From Paratinospora sagittata (lineage: Eukaryota > Streptophyta > Magnoliopsida > Ranunculales > Menispermaceae), in NCBI GenBank assembly GCA_035771175.1, contig CM069598.1, forward strand, positions 20,753,438 to 20,817,437: DNA of 64,000 nt, in the 5' to 3' direction. A program made the translations under genes and the position numbers. Below are positions 35,437-47,085 of the stretch, in pieces. Numbering within the stretch: the first letter of the stretch is position 1; each line of letters opens with the position of its first letter. Under the pieces are notes generated by a model that made no database searches, was not told the origin of the DNA, and saw only the letters and a list, made by a program, of their open reading frames with translations.

Positions 35437-35448
35437 TGGTATCAGAGC
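35437..35448 (+). other. Primer binding site (tRNA-iMet) of Copia A
   Basis: TGGTATCAGAGC lies two bases after the left LTR end, the expected primer site for initiator methionine tRNA. Confidence 0.92.
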
Positions 35449-36339
35449 CGATGGTTTGATTAGGACTCACGTATGTCAAGGTGGAGCACGTAAGTGCGCT
35501 CATGGTCGTAGATGGTTCCTCGAGTTCCCCCTCCTCGAAATGATGGTGACAGTTGATCTGACATGTATCGTGCAGTGTGATCATGATGAAGTTGGATTTA
35601 GATCTAAGGTGGAGATTTGTTGGGTATGTGTGGACCGAAATAATAGTCTCACATCGGATATGGGCAAGTTCATCGTATTAAATATAAGTTGGGATCTCAC
35701 CCTTATTAGAACCAAGGCCTTTGGAGTAAAACCCCATACCTGGGCCCAAAGGTGGTTAAGTTGGGGACAATATCGGTACTAGTAGAGATCTAGGCCCACC
35801 CAACAAGGCCCAGATGTGCAAAGCCTACGTCGTGAAATCTGAGTCGTGGGTTGAAGAATCTTTGCGCGTTACTGCTTTTATCGTGTTGCAATAGGCGTGC
35901 ATTGTCGCGCAAGCCGTTGTGCTCCATTATTCATGTGGAGCGACCATGAAGAAGAGAAGGTTGCCTCTATCTCAATCGCAAAAGAACAAAAAAATGGTGC
36001 GTTTTTAATTATTTTGTTCGTGTTGACTGTGAGAAGAAGAGTAGAATTGAGGCGTTGAGCAACAAAAAAAAGTCAGAAATTGGTGCATTTGAGAACCATT
36101 GAAGAAGAAAGGACCATTGTTTTTGTCATTTTGTGTGGGTTTGAAAAGTCAAAAAGACAAAATCATCACTTTAATTCTCCATTGTCGTGTTTGCTCATAA
36201 GGTATTTGATTTAATTTTTTTATTAATCAATTGTGAACACCTTAATCTTGAACACCGTGGGTTATTTATTCATTGGATCTTTGTGTACGAGTTGCGGCTA
36301 TTTTTTATTTGTTTGGTGCTCGCAGTTTGAGTGGGAGCA

Positions 36340-39300
36340 ATGGGTTCATATGATGAATCAATCAGAGTGGAGAAATTCAATGGTTCAAATTTCAGTTATT
36401 GGAAGATGTAGATGGAAGATTTTTTGTATTAAAAGGATTTGTATTTACCTTTGAAGGAGAAACCTGCCAACTACAAAAAAGAGGAATGGGAGATACTAGA
36501 TCAGAAGGCATTGGGTGCGATTCGAAATCGTATATCAAAAAATATTGCCTTCAACGTGAAGCATCAAAAGAAAACAATACCTCTCATGGCCGCCTTTTCT
36601 AACATGTACTAGCAACCTTCTGCAGCACATAAGGTACTTCTAAGCAAGAGACTGTTTACTTTGAAGATGGGAGAGAATGAGAATTTTAAGGAGCACTTAA
36701 ATTTATTTAATGAGACCACTGATCAATTGGATTCATAGATATCCATTTTGATGATGAGGTTCTTGCATTAGCCATTCTTGGACAGTTGCCAGAGAATTGG
36801 AAAAACACAGTTCAGTCAATTAGCACTTCCTTTAGGAAAAGTAAATTGGGATTTTCAGAAGTTACTAACTTGATTATGACTGAGGAGATCAGAGAGAATG
36901 GTGAAGATTCATCCAGTTCAGGGTCAACATTGATCATGGAGAGCAAAGGTAGAAGTAAGAATAAAAGAAATTGGCACGGCAGATCAAAATCAAAGAATGA
37001 TAGGTCTAAGCCCAGACACCCCCATGGTACAAAGAAAAATGTTAAATGCTGGAATTGTGGAAAGATGGGACATTTTCAATCTGATTACAAGGCTCCAAAG
37101 AAAGATGGTGAGAAGCAGAACAATGCAAACTGTATTTCAGAAAATTCTAGAAGATGCCCTTATTTGTTCTATGGAGAACAAGATGAAATCTTGGGTGTTA
37201 AATTCGAGGGCATCATTCCATGCTACTTCGAGCAGGGATTTGTTTGAGAATTGTCTCAAGTGATTTGAGACAGATGTATCTTAGAGATGACCATGCATAT
37301 GATGTTGGCAAAGGCGATGTGCGGATTCATCTAAAGGGGTTCGTGTGGAAGCTGTACAATGTGAGGCATGTGCCTAGTTTGAAGAAAATCTGATTTTTAT
37401 TGGGCAGTTGGCGAGTAATGGTTATTCAACCACCTTTGCAGATGACACTTGAAAAGTGTCGAAATGAGCGATGACTGCTGCCCGAGGTAAGAAAATAGGA
37501 TCACTTTATATGACTACTGATGATTGTGGTTCTATTACTATTACAGAAAATAGAGAAGATCCAAACTTATGGCATCAGAGGCTTGGACACATGAGTGTCA
37601 AGCGGCTACAGGTCATGCATTTACAGGGGGAGCTGTCACGACTGAGATCAATGGATATTGATTTATGTGAAAGCTACATATATGGGAAACAAAAAAGGGT
37701 CAGTTTCCAGAAGGCACGCAGAAGTCCAAAGTCATCCAAGCTTGAGCTTGTTCACATAGATGTTTGGGGTCTAGCTTCAGTTTCATCAATAGGTGGGAAA
37801 CGGTATTTTGTGACTTGTATTGATGATCATTCCAGGAAGGTATGGGTTTTCTTCTTGAGACAAAAATATGATGTGTTTGAAACTTTCAAGATGTGGAAAG
37901 CTAGGGTTGAAAATGAGACAGGGTTGAGGATTAAGAAGTTGCGGTCTGATGATGGTAGAGAGTATGAAGACACCAGATTTAAGAAGTTCTGTTATGAGAG
38001 TGGGATAAAACTCAAGAGAACTGTGCCTAGTACACCACAACAGAATGGTACAACAAAACGAATGACCAGAACATTGATTGAGAAGGCCAGAAGCATGGGC
38101 ATACACTCTAGTTTGCCAAAGCAATTCTGGGCAGAGGCAGTCAATATAACAACTTATATGATCAACCGAGGACTATCAGTACCATTGGAGTTCAAAATTC
38201 CAGAAGACGTATGGAGTGGACATGAGGTAAAACTTTCTTATTTGAAAGTATTTGGTTGTGTTTCTTATGTGCGTATAGGTGAACATGCTAGGAGTAAGCT
38301 TGATAGTAAATCACTTAAATGCACATTTGTTGGTTATGGTGGTGATGACTTTGGCTATAAGCTTTGAGATGAACATAATCAAAAGATGATCAGGAGTAGA
38401 GATGTCATTTAATGAGAAGGTTATGTATAAAGACAGAGACACAACACAGTCTTCTAGTATGGTGCAACTAGAATATGAACCTAATTTTTTTGAGCCTGAT
38501 GTTGTCCCAAATATTTCCGGCAAAAGAACCTCAAGCACAGGATGTTGGTTCTTCATAGGGTTCAGGTGTTGCTTTGAGGAGATCTAACAGGCCACATGTA
38601 CCAAACAAAAAATATTTGAGTTATTTGTTGCTTACAGATAAAGGAGAACCAGAATGTTATGATGAGGCATGCCAGGTTGAGGATGCTAGCCAGTGGGAGC
38701 TTGCAATGGAGGATGAAATGAAATCTCTTACCTCTAACCAAACTTAGGAGTTGGCAGAGTTACCATAGGGTAAAAATTCTCTTCATAACAAGTGGGTGTA
38801 CCGGATTAAAGAGAAGCATGATGGCTCCAAGAGGTATAAGGCCAAGTTGGTGGTCAAAGGCTTTCAGCAGAATAAAGGCATTAACTACACAGACATATTC
38901 TCTCCAGTTGTAAAGTTGAGTATTATTCGTTCAATTTTGAGCATTGTAATAGCAGAGGATTTACATCTTGAGCAGTTAGATGTGAAAACTATTTTTCTCC
39001 ATAGTGATTTGGAAGAGGAGAAATACATGAAACAACCAAAAGGTTTTGCAGTGGCTAGTAAAGAAAATATGGTTTGTAGGTTGACCAAAAGCCTTTATGG
39101 CTTGAAACAGGCTCCTAGACAGTGGTATAAGAAGTTTGATGGTTTCATACAGAAACATGACTTCTTGAAATGCAATGCTGACTAGTGTTGTTACTTCAAG
39201 ACAGTTGGTTCCAATTTCATTATCCTATTACTTTATGTTGATGACATATTAGTAGCTGGTGCAGATTTGGAAGAGATCAACAAATTGAAGAAACAGTTGT

Positions 39301-40196
39301 CTAGTGAATTTGAGATGAAGGACTTGGGTGCAACAAAGCAGATACTTGGGATGAGGATTAGCAGGGACAGACAGATGGGTACTTTGCAGTTATCTCAGGC
39401 AGAGTATGTTCGTAAGGTACTCCAGAGGTTTAGTATGAGTAATGCGAAGCCAGTGAGAACACTGCTTGCTAATCATTTCAGATTGTCCAAGGTGCAAAGT
39501 CCACGGTCAAATGAAGAGAAAACACCCATGGCTAAAGTTTCATATGCTTCAGCTATTGGGAGCTTGATGTATGCTATGGTTTGCACGAAACCAGATATTG
39601 CTCATGCAGTGGGAGTAGTGAGCAAATTTATGTCAGATCCAGGCAAACAACATTGAGAAGTAGTTAAGTGGATACTTAGGTATCTACGAGGTACTACTGA
39701 AAAATGTCTATGTTTTAGTAGAGGTAAGTTAAAATTACAAGGCTTTGTAGATGTTGATTTTACTAGTGAGGTGGATCACAGAAGGAGCACTACAGGATAT
39801 GTGTTCACATTGGGTACTACAGCCATTAGTTGGATTTCTTAGTTGCAAAAAATCGTGGCCTTATCTACAACTAAAGCAGAGTATGTGGCTGTGACAGAAG
39901 CTAGTAAGGAACTGATTTGGTTGCAAGGTTTGTTGGCAGAGTTGAGATTCAAGCAAATGGTGAATGCCTTGCACAGTAATAGTCAGAGTGTGATACACTT
40001 GGCCAAAAATTCAACATTTCATTACAGGACCTAGCATATTGGACTGCGTTACCATTTCATTAGATCATTGCTTGATGATGGGGTGTTGACACTAATGAAG
40101 ATTCAAGGTAGCAAGAATCCAGCTGACATGTTGACAAAATTAGTTACTACAGAGAAACTGGAGCTGTGCGCAGCTTCAGTTGTTCTTCAAGGTTGA
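36340..40196 (+). pseudogene. Copia A gag-pol, broken by stops and substitutions
   Basis: Domains follow in normal copia order: gag from the ATG at 36340 (MGSYDESIRVEKFNGSNF), a damaged zinc knuckle CWNCGKMGHFQSDY (about 37047-37088, last Cys now Tyr), integrase (about 37560-38300: WHQRLGHM, VHIDVWG and DDGREYE), reverse transcriptase (about 38800-39650: KSLYGLKQAPRQWY, and LLYVDD near 39235) and RNase H (about 39840-40090: STTKAEY). The integrase Glu of the catalytic triad is Lys (codon 38056-38058). In-frame stops include 36409-36411, 38745-38747 and 39654-39656, where relatives have Trp. Frameshifts are also present. The protein cannot be made as a unit. Confidence 0.92.
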
Positions 40197-40261
40197 AGAC
40201 ATGACTTCTGGGTGCACCAGTTTCACTAGCCACTGAAGACAAATGTTTACGGGTGTTTTAG

Positions 40262-40326
40262 TTTTCAAGTGGGAGAATGTTGGGGTATGAAGCCTGAAAT
40301 AATTATTTGGTCTTCAAGTGGGAGAT
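40262..40326 (+). repeat. Duplicated polypurine tract plus LTR start in Copia A
   Basis: The word CAAGTGGGAGAT directly before the right LTR (40315-40326) also occurs about 50 bases upstream as CAAGTGGGAGAA (40266-40277). There too it is followed by TGTTGGGGTATGAAGCC and AATAATTATTT, echoing the LTR start TGTTATATTAAGAAGCC. The real polypurine tract is the copy abutting 40327. Confidence 0.75.
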
Positions 40327-40636
40327 TGTTATATTAAGAAGCCAAAATAATTATTTTATTATTTTATGTATGAAATTACAATTGTACCCTCATATGTAAT
40401 TAGTATATAAACTCAATTATAATTTAGGTTTATGTGAGATGAGATAGTTGAAAGGTAAGGAGAATTGTGAGAGAGTGCTTACAAAGTGGTTTCCCATTGT
40501 AAACATCCATTGATAGTGGATTGAGTATTGGTGCACTCCGTGGGCATAGGGATTTCTTCCCGAACCACGTTAAATCTCTTGTCTTCGTGTATTCTCTTTG
40601 TGTGTGTTTACGATTTCTTGGGTTTATTCCCTAACA
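40327..40636 (+). repeat. Right LTR of Copia A
   Basis: 310 bp, TGTTATATTA to CCCTAACA, uninterrupted. Confidence 0.93.
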
Positions 40637-41563
40637 ACAGACGCCAATCCACCTTTTGTACCAACGTAAGAGGTCAATCTGTTTTAAGGGAACTGTGTGT
40701 TATATAGGCCTTGGTTCCATCTTGTTTAACCTCGCTATAATTTGGTTTATTTTTTTAACTCATGCTGTTGTTTCTATTTGATATTTGAGTTATACTTGTT
40801 TATTTAATTTTATTTCAGTTCTTATTTGTTTGTTTTTACAATATTGCTAACAACTTAAAACAAATTGTTTAGGACAAACAAGTTGCTGAAATTTATATTG
40901 ACTAATATTTCCCACAAATAATATATATATATATTATTTTGTGGAAATAATGTTTTGTTCTACTCATACATTATTTTGCGAAAATAATATGTTGCTTATA
41001 CTATTCATATTATATATTATTGTGAAAATAATATTATGGTTATAGTATTCTGTAAATATTTTCTTCTCCGAAAATAATATTTTGCTAGATTTTGTTGGCC
41101 TAGATATGTCCAAGAGGGGGGTGAATTGGACAATGATAGGTTAATGCCTTTCTTTAAAAATAGTTAATAATATTCAACAGGTTATGGCAGTCTACAGAGA
41201 AAATACAATAAGAAACAATATGCAATAATACACAAAGGATTTATAGTGGTTCAGTCTCGCCTACATCCACTACCCAACCTTCCAGTTAGGATTTTGTTCA
41301 AACTTCGCTACTTGATCCTCTTGCGGGTGAGAATCAAACTGTTACACATTCTTAACTTACGGGTGTGAGAAAATCGTTATAACATGAGCAACACCTGCTC
41401 AAACGAAGTGACACACAGAGTCACTTAATAATCTGAAATACAAGTATAGAGTTTTGATTCCTTTACCAAGAATCAACGAAATACTTACAGAGCTTTCCTT
41501 AAACCCCAGCTAACATTGATTCAACATAATATGTATTATGAAGATTGGTTGAAATACTAAAGG

Positions 41564-44261
41564 TGTAACACCCCGTAGTTTTACTTAAATACATACGTTA
41601 AATGATACGTATATCGAGACATATAATATGCATATTTTATACGTAGGAGCTAAATATATGCGTGTATGAAAATACATGCTAGATTTAAGGAGTATTAGTA
41701 AATAAATAAAATTATTAAATGAAGATGATACATATGAGATTATCCTATATGGGTGCTTAAAATTTTAAAAAAAGTAGAGTTGAAGTAAATTGATTAATTT
41801 ATGGGGTTGGTTAATTCAATATGTGGATTGTAGTATGATTTAATGAATGAAAGTTAAATATTAAAATGGGGAAGTTGCTTTATTAAGTTAGATGAGGTGC
41901 ATAGGATCAATTTTTTATATATACTCTCATTTCTAATCTATCTCTCTCTCCAACATAAAAAAAAAAATCTCTCTCTTTAATCTCTTTCTCACCACGTTTG
42001 AGGAAGAAAAAAAAAGGAGAAAGAGAAAGAAGAACCGAGAAGAAGGAGAAGAAGAAAAAGGGAAAACGCGGGATTCACGTCAAATCGGGACTTGCGGTAA
42101 GTGATTTTCGCTCTATTTCTTCGTGAAATTAATATCTAAGCTAGATGTAACGATTCTAGCGGAGCAATTTTAACTATAGGAGCCGTTTTATAGCATTTTC
42201 AAAATTGAGGTTTTTACCCAACTTGGATGAAAATTTGTTCGAAAGGTGGAAAAACACTCCCTAGACAGTAGGAGCCCGTAATATGTGGTTCGATTCCATT
42301 TATGTGTTTATTTGACATTTTTATGGCTGTTGGAAGTTTGTTAGAAGTTAGAGTTATATTAAAAACCTTTCGAATCATTTAAAACCCGATGAAACTCCAG
42401 TTGAAGGCTATAGAATGGTAAAATGAACTGTTGCGAGTCCATCGATGCTAATTTCATGATTTTTGGAGACCGTTTGACAATTTTAGTAAAAATTTTCATG
42501 TTTCCAATGAACAGTGATGTGAATAGCGACGTAAACAGTATTGTGATCATATCCAGTGAATAAAATGGAATTAGAATCCAATGAAACTCCGGTTTGAGAT
42601 CATAGAATCGTAGAGAACTGAATTCCAGACGTTTCGATGTTAAGATCATGATTTTTGGATATGATTTGATATTTTTAGTAACTAAAGATATGATTTTGGT
42701 GAGTAAAATTTACTTTCGTGACCTTCGCGAACGTGTAAAACCTTAGTAAAATACCTGTTGAAGGGAGTAGAATGGTAGTAGGAATGATTTTACACGTGTC
42801 AATGTGGACAAAACAATTTTAGGAATATTCTATATTTTTAATAAAATTGATATATGTTCCAATAGAAAAATAAAACTCAGAATTAATGAAAATATGAGTT
42901 GGAAATCTATTTTCACTGTTCTTTCTTGTGGAAATATCTAGATTGACCACAGAAACGGTATAAATAATTCCCTCTGGGAATGTGGAGCTATTGTAATGGT
43001 GTTTAAGTGAGTTTGAATGGTGTTTAGTTGATTTCAATGATTAAATATGACTTGAATTTTATATATGCAGTGTTTGAAATTGGGAGTTTGATTGAGAGAC
43101 CATTGGTGCTGAAAATTTGATGATGCATTTTTCATTGGTGATGATCCTTTTTGTTGGACATTAGTGGCACATTGACTTAAACCGGTCGTGTAACCACTGT
43201 GAGTATATTTTCTTAATTTTGCTTATTGTATGGCATTTTAAATATATGAAATGTTTGAATGTAAATATGTTATGAATATATTGTTGCATTGTGTTTTAAT
43301 TTGCATTCATAAATGATTTCTTTTTAGCATTGGAGCATGTGAGACTTGCAAAGGCAAGTTGGTGTCATTTCGTTAGGAATTAGACCCGGATGAGTGTTAT
43401 GCGTAACCTCATTATCAGTAGGTCTGTCCTAACAAGGATTGAAGATCCTTGAAATGACTGTGAATTGGGTAATGAGAGGCTGTGGCTACCTTGTAACGGT
43501 CATACAAGGATTAGACCCGCTCTCTTGCCTTGAAGGAGGGAGATTGTGGATTTTGTGGAAAAGAATGCATTGTTTTCTTGAAAACTCATGAAATTTATGT
43601 TGTTGACATGTATAATATATGCGTTGAATGAAGCATGTGTTTAATAATTGTTTGAAATAATTTTAAATATCATATATTCTTAAATGCATATAATTTCCAT
43701 ATCAAGAAATATATTCACTGAGTTGTTGATTACTCACTCTATTTCCTCCAATATTTCAGGTATCGAGTCGAAGGGAAAAAGAAAAATCCGTGAGAGATAA
43801 TCACGTGATTGCATTCTTCTGATATATGTATGTCTACATTGGAGGATATGAGTTACTTCTATTGATTTTGATAAGTATCATTATCACATACTATATATAT
43901 AATATCACCTAGATGGGTTGTGTGGTAATGTAAATTATAGTTAAATATTTTAGTTATACAATGCTTGTGATGATGGAATGGGATGATCGTAAGTATCAAT
44001 CATGTGAGAATTTGATGTGTGAATGAATGGAATGAATGGGATGATTATATATATATATATATTTGATTTGATTTGTGGTATATCAGGTTTTGTGAAATGT
44101 CCATTTTATGGGGATGTACTGTCAAAATTTCTGAAAATTTCGAGAATTATTGTGATGTCAGTTGAAGGCTGACAGTATGTTATCTATTGTATATGGGTAT
44201 GTACAGTGGATAGTATACTGTGCCGGTCATGACGTCACCCTACGTCAGGGGCGTCGTGACA
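41564..44261 (+). mobile_element. Gypsy solo LTR 3 (2698 bp)
   Basis: It runs from TGTAACACCCCGTAG to GGGGCGTCGTGACA with an exact target duplication AAAGG (41559-41563 and 44262-44266). It carries the conserved CACTGAG...ACTCACTC block and ATATTTCAG (about 43715-43760), and GGTCATGACGTCA near its end. It is the same LTR family as the LTR at 45384-46477 but in the opposite orientation and longer. Confidence 0.93.
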
Positions 44262-45366
44262 AAAGGTTCCAAACTCTTCTTTTTTTCGATGGATTTGAGA
44301 AATCTGAAGAAAAATGTATCAGAGTTTTTGCAAAATGATCAGAGCTTTTATTGCAAAAATGATAGCAAAACTTTCAAAAGTTTTTCACACAAATAATTTC
44401 AAAGATACTCAGTTGTATATATCAGTTGTTTTGCTCAAAATCTTGAAGTGCAGTATATATATTGATAACTGTGACAGTAGAGCAAATCGGTAAGCCTATG
44501 GACCTATCCTATCAAGGATCTCTAATGGTCCAACAAATCGCGGTGCGAACTTTCTTTTCATCCCAAATCTCATTTTGGCCTTTCTGTGGTAAGACCCTTA
44601 ACAAAATTGAGTCAGCCACAATCAATTTCAAGGCCTATATACCAACCCTGTGTATTGAATAAGATCATGTGGCACCAATAACAATAACTCCATACTTTCA
44701 AATCACCAAGTTGGAGATGGATAAGGCTTCTTATCAACCTTTCGAGTGCCATCATTATGCTCTGATAATAGCTATTTATACACATACGGTTACACTCTCT
44801 AAGCTTGTCTCTACTTATAGTAGCAACTTCTTTATTCCATCTACTATCATATTGCCAGTTAATATAGGAGAGTCTCTTCTCCCGAAAGTTTCCATAACTT
44901 TCACATATCTTTTCATTTCATATGGCTTATCATTGAAACCTTCTATTTATTTTATGTCTCAACTATATATGTTTAGACTAAAGTACTCACACCATTGGCA
45001 TTCAAATAGGGAGCTATCACTGGTTCAAGCCTCTGTCTTTCTCACATTACAATTTTACCACAAGCTCATAAGCTGTGCATCTCGTTGTTATTGGGTAGTT
45101 ACGAGCCATATATAAGTTATATAATTTATTATCACTGGATTACATCCAATTCTTTTTCTTTCCGCCTTCTGATCCTTTCGTGATCAGCAATTTCCATTGT
45201 TAATCTTGACTGGTCTGTTCCAAATCTGGAATTCACCGACACAGGTGCTTCTCAGTCAAGATAACATATTGGATTAGGCTCAACATAATAGGACTACCCA
45301 TATGTATACCCATACAAACAATCATAATATCATAAAGCTTTTATCTTTTTATGAATTTTAAACTTA

Positions 45367-45379
45367 GGCTCTGATACCA
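45367..45379 (-). other. Primer binding site of the one-LTR gypsy copy
   Basis: TGGTATCAGAGCC on the minus strand, four bases inside the LTR, matching initiator methionine tRNA. It fixes the LTR at 45384-46477 as the 5' LTR of a minus-oriented element. Confidence 0.9.
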
Positions 45380-45383
45380 ATAT

Positions 45384-46477
45384 TGTCACGACGCCCCTGA
45401 CGTAGGCTGACGTCATGACCGGCACAGCGTACTATACACTATACAAACCCATATACAGTATATAATACACAGTATCGAGCAGAGCGATACGTGCAGACAT
45501 GGGTAGGTCACCTCGACCATGATAAGAGAGGACAAGACGGATGGCTCCCATATGCATATGGGTGTAGCCATGAGCTAACCAGGGACGGATGAACGACGGT
45601 TCAAACTCAAGGGTCATCACTCTATGATGATTCAGCCGGTTATATTTGGATCTCCTCAGCAATTCAGTTCTCTTTTTACCGAAAACTGGTGTTGATGACT
45701 CAGCTTCTAACGGCAGTGCAATCTATCTCACTATTGCTGGGGTTAACAATTTTACCACAGCATTGGCTAACCGGAAAGTTATAGGCTGCCTCTCAACTTG
45801 CGCCTATATTTATAACCCAACAATTATCAAACTTGCCGTATAGGATTCCAAAATTGATTCTAGATCCTTATCAATCTCAGAATATGCATCGTGATCATTC
45901 CAAAAATAAACTATACCCGTCTACTGAAGTCATGTTTGTTTTTATGGGTAGGCATGTCACTACATTTTAACAAGATAAAATGTCTCATACCTTAAAGCAA
46001 TTTCAACATGATGATAGAAGCCCTGATAAAACAGCTTCTTTATTTAATCTCATGCCTTAATCCTCTCAGGAGTCCTTAACCCAATTTTTCTATCATCTCT
46101 TATCATCAGTTAGTTTAAACTTAGCTCACGTACTTTTCAGAGCTTTAACTATTCACGTACTGTTTATTATTTTATTTTATTTTATCTTTTTATTCGTTCT
46201 TCTTCGTACACTCAATCACATACACGTATTTTGACTCCTACGTATAAAATACGTGTCTTATCAAACGTATAGTTAGCTCTTACATATAAAATACGTGTAT
46301 TATCACGCGTATATGTAGCTCATACGTATAAAATACGTGTATTATCAAACGTATATTGAGCTCCAATGTATAAAATATGTGTATTAGCAAACGTATATTG
46401 AGCTCTTATGTATAATATGTGTATTATACATCTCGATATACGTGTACGTCCTTTACTTAAATTTACGGGGTGTTACA
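45384..46477 (-). repeat. 5' LTR of the one-LTR gypsy copy
   Basis: On the minus strand it starts TGTAACACCCCGTAAATTT and ends GGGGCGTCGTGACA; 1094 bp. A tandem series of ATACGTGTATTATCAAACGTAT-like units (about 46245-46420, spaced about 45-60 bases) lies near the promoter end. These give repeated TACGTG/CACGTA words that resemble bZIP/bHLH sites. Confidence 0.88.
46245..46430. repeat. Tandem ACGTGTATTATC-type repeat inside the LTR
   Basis: About four to five degenerate units, each with AAAATACGTGT, ATTATCA and ACGTATA words separated by GAGCTC or TAGCTC. The ACGT cores recur in register. This is the upstream part of the minus-oriented LTR and could be a set of enhancer-like sites. Confidence 0.7.
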
Positions 46478-46679
46478 ATAACACTTAATCTCGGTCTTCA
46501 AGAAATTTTTTGGAGTTCAATTCCATTTCAAATCTAACAGTCAAATTGTTTCATGGAAATAGATTGATTTAAATAGTGCAACAACACCTAAATCCTCTGT
46601 ACTTTCACTAAAAGAGAAAGCTCAGAAAACAACACAGGTTGACACAGTTATCAACTTTTTAACAGTATTGTGTGAGCAT

Positions 46680-47085
46680 CCTAATAAGGCGTTAGCATCC
46701 TGATGCACAACACACAGTTTTGTCATTTTTTGCCTTTGAGGGCGCTCCTAGACTGTGAGCGTCCTGATGGACTTTAAGATTTTAAAAACCAGAAAACATT
46801 GAGGGCGCTAATATGTGAGTAGCGTCCTAATGTGTATTAAACCCAAAAATCCCAGATACGCATGAGCGCCCTGAGGCACGATTAGAGTCCTGACGTATCT
46901 TTAGGTTGGTTCTATGAGGGCGCTCCTTGTCGAGTAGCATCTTGATATGAATAGATCACATTCCAACCTAGACACCATCAGCGCCCTGACATTCCATCAG
47001 CGTCTTCACATGCTAGTTCATCACTAAGTGACTGACCATCACATGAGCGTCATGATGAGCTGTCAGTGCCCTGATGGAGCACTGA
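46680..47085. repeat. GC-rich word cluster in SIRE-like LTR 'a'
   Basis: Interspersed degenerate words based on GAGGGCGCT, AGCGTCCTGATG and GAGCGCCCTGA recur about ten times in 400 bases, in an otherwise AT-rich LTR. Confidence 0.75.

Larger units (their letters stand above)
33993..40636 (+). mobile_element. Ty1/copia element 'Copia A', inactivated
   Basis: The 310-bp LTRs (33993-34158 plus 35291-35434, and 40327-40636) start TGTTATATTA and end CCCTAACA. The flanks ATAGA (33988-33992) and ACAGA (40637-40641) match at four of five. A tRNA-iMet primer site follows the left LTR. By eye the LTRs differ at about 20 positions in 310, so this copy is much older than the gypsy element at 13185. It is inserted in the left LTR of Copia B and itself holds a gypsy solo LTR. 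Confidence 0.93.
30901..40852 (+). repeat. Left LTR of Copia B, in three pieces
   Basis: The pieces are 30901-31244, 33947-33992 and 40637-40852. They align in order with 54718-55279: the first piece shares the AAATATTTATTTGC and TTCACACCAATT segments, and the last shares TTTTAAGG and the GATATTTGA stretch before GCTAACA. The interruptions are a gypsy solo LTR and Copia A. Confidence 0.82.
44470..46477 (-). mobile_element. Gypsy copy with a 5' LTR but no 3' LTR, with target duplication
   Basis: On the minus strand the order is LTR (46477 to 45384), tRNA-iMet primer site (45379 to 45367), a shortened internal region, then an integrase C-terminal stretch (about 44600 to 44475: MRFGMKRKFAPRFVGPLEIL, an in-frame TAG, AYRFAL). 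There the element stops at CTGTCACA. ATAAC lies directly outside both ends (44465-44469 and 46478-46482), and the element has TG...CA termini. The expected second LTR is absent. The flanking host sequence reads continuously across when compared with the related LTR at 56022-57525. Confidence 0.8.

Noticed and set aside
44669..45115. A 148-codon plus-strand frame inside the one-LTR gypsy copy
   Set aside because: The surrounding element is minus-oriented and the plus translation is hydrophobic low-complexity sequence unlike any family I know.
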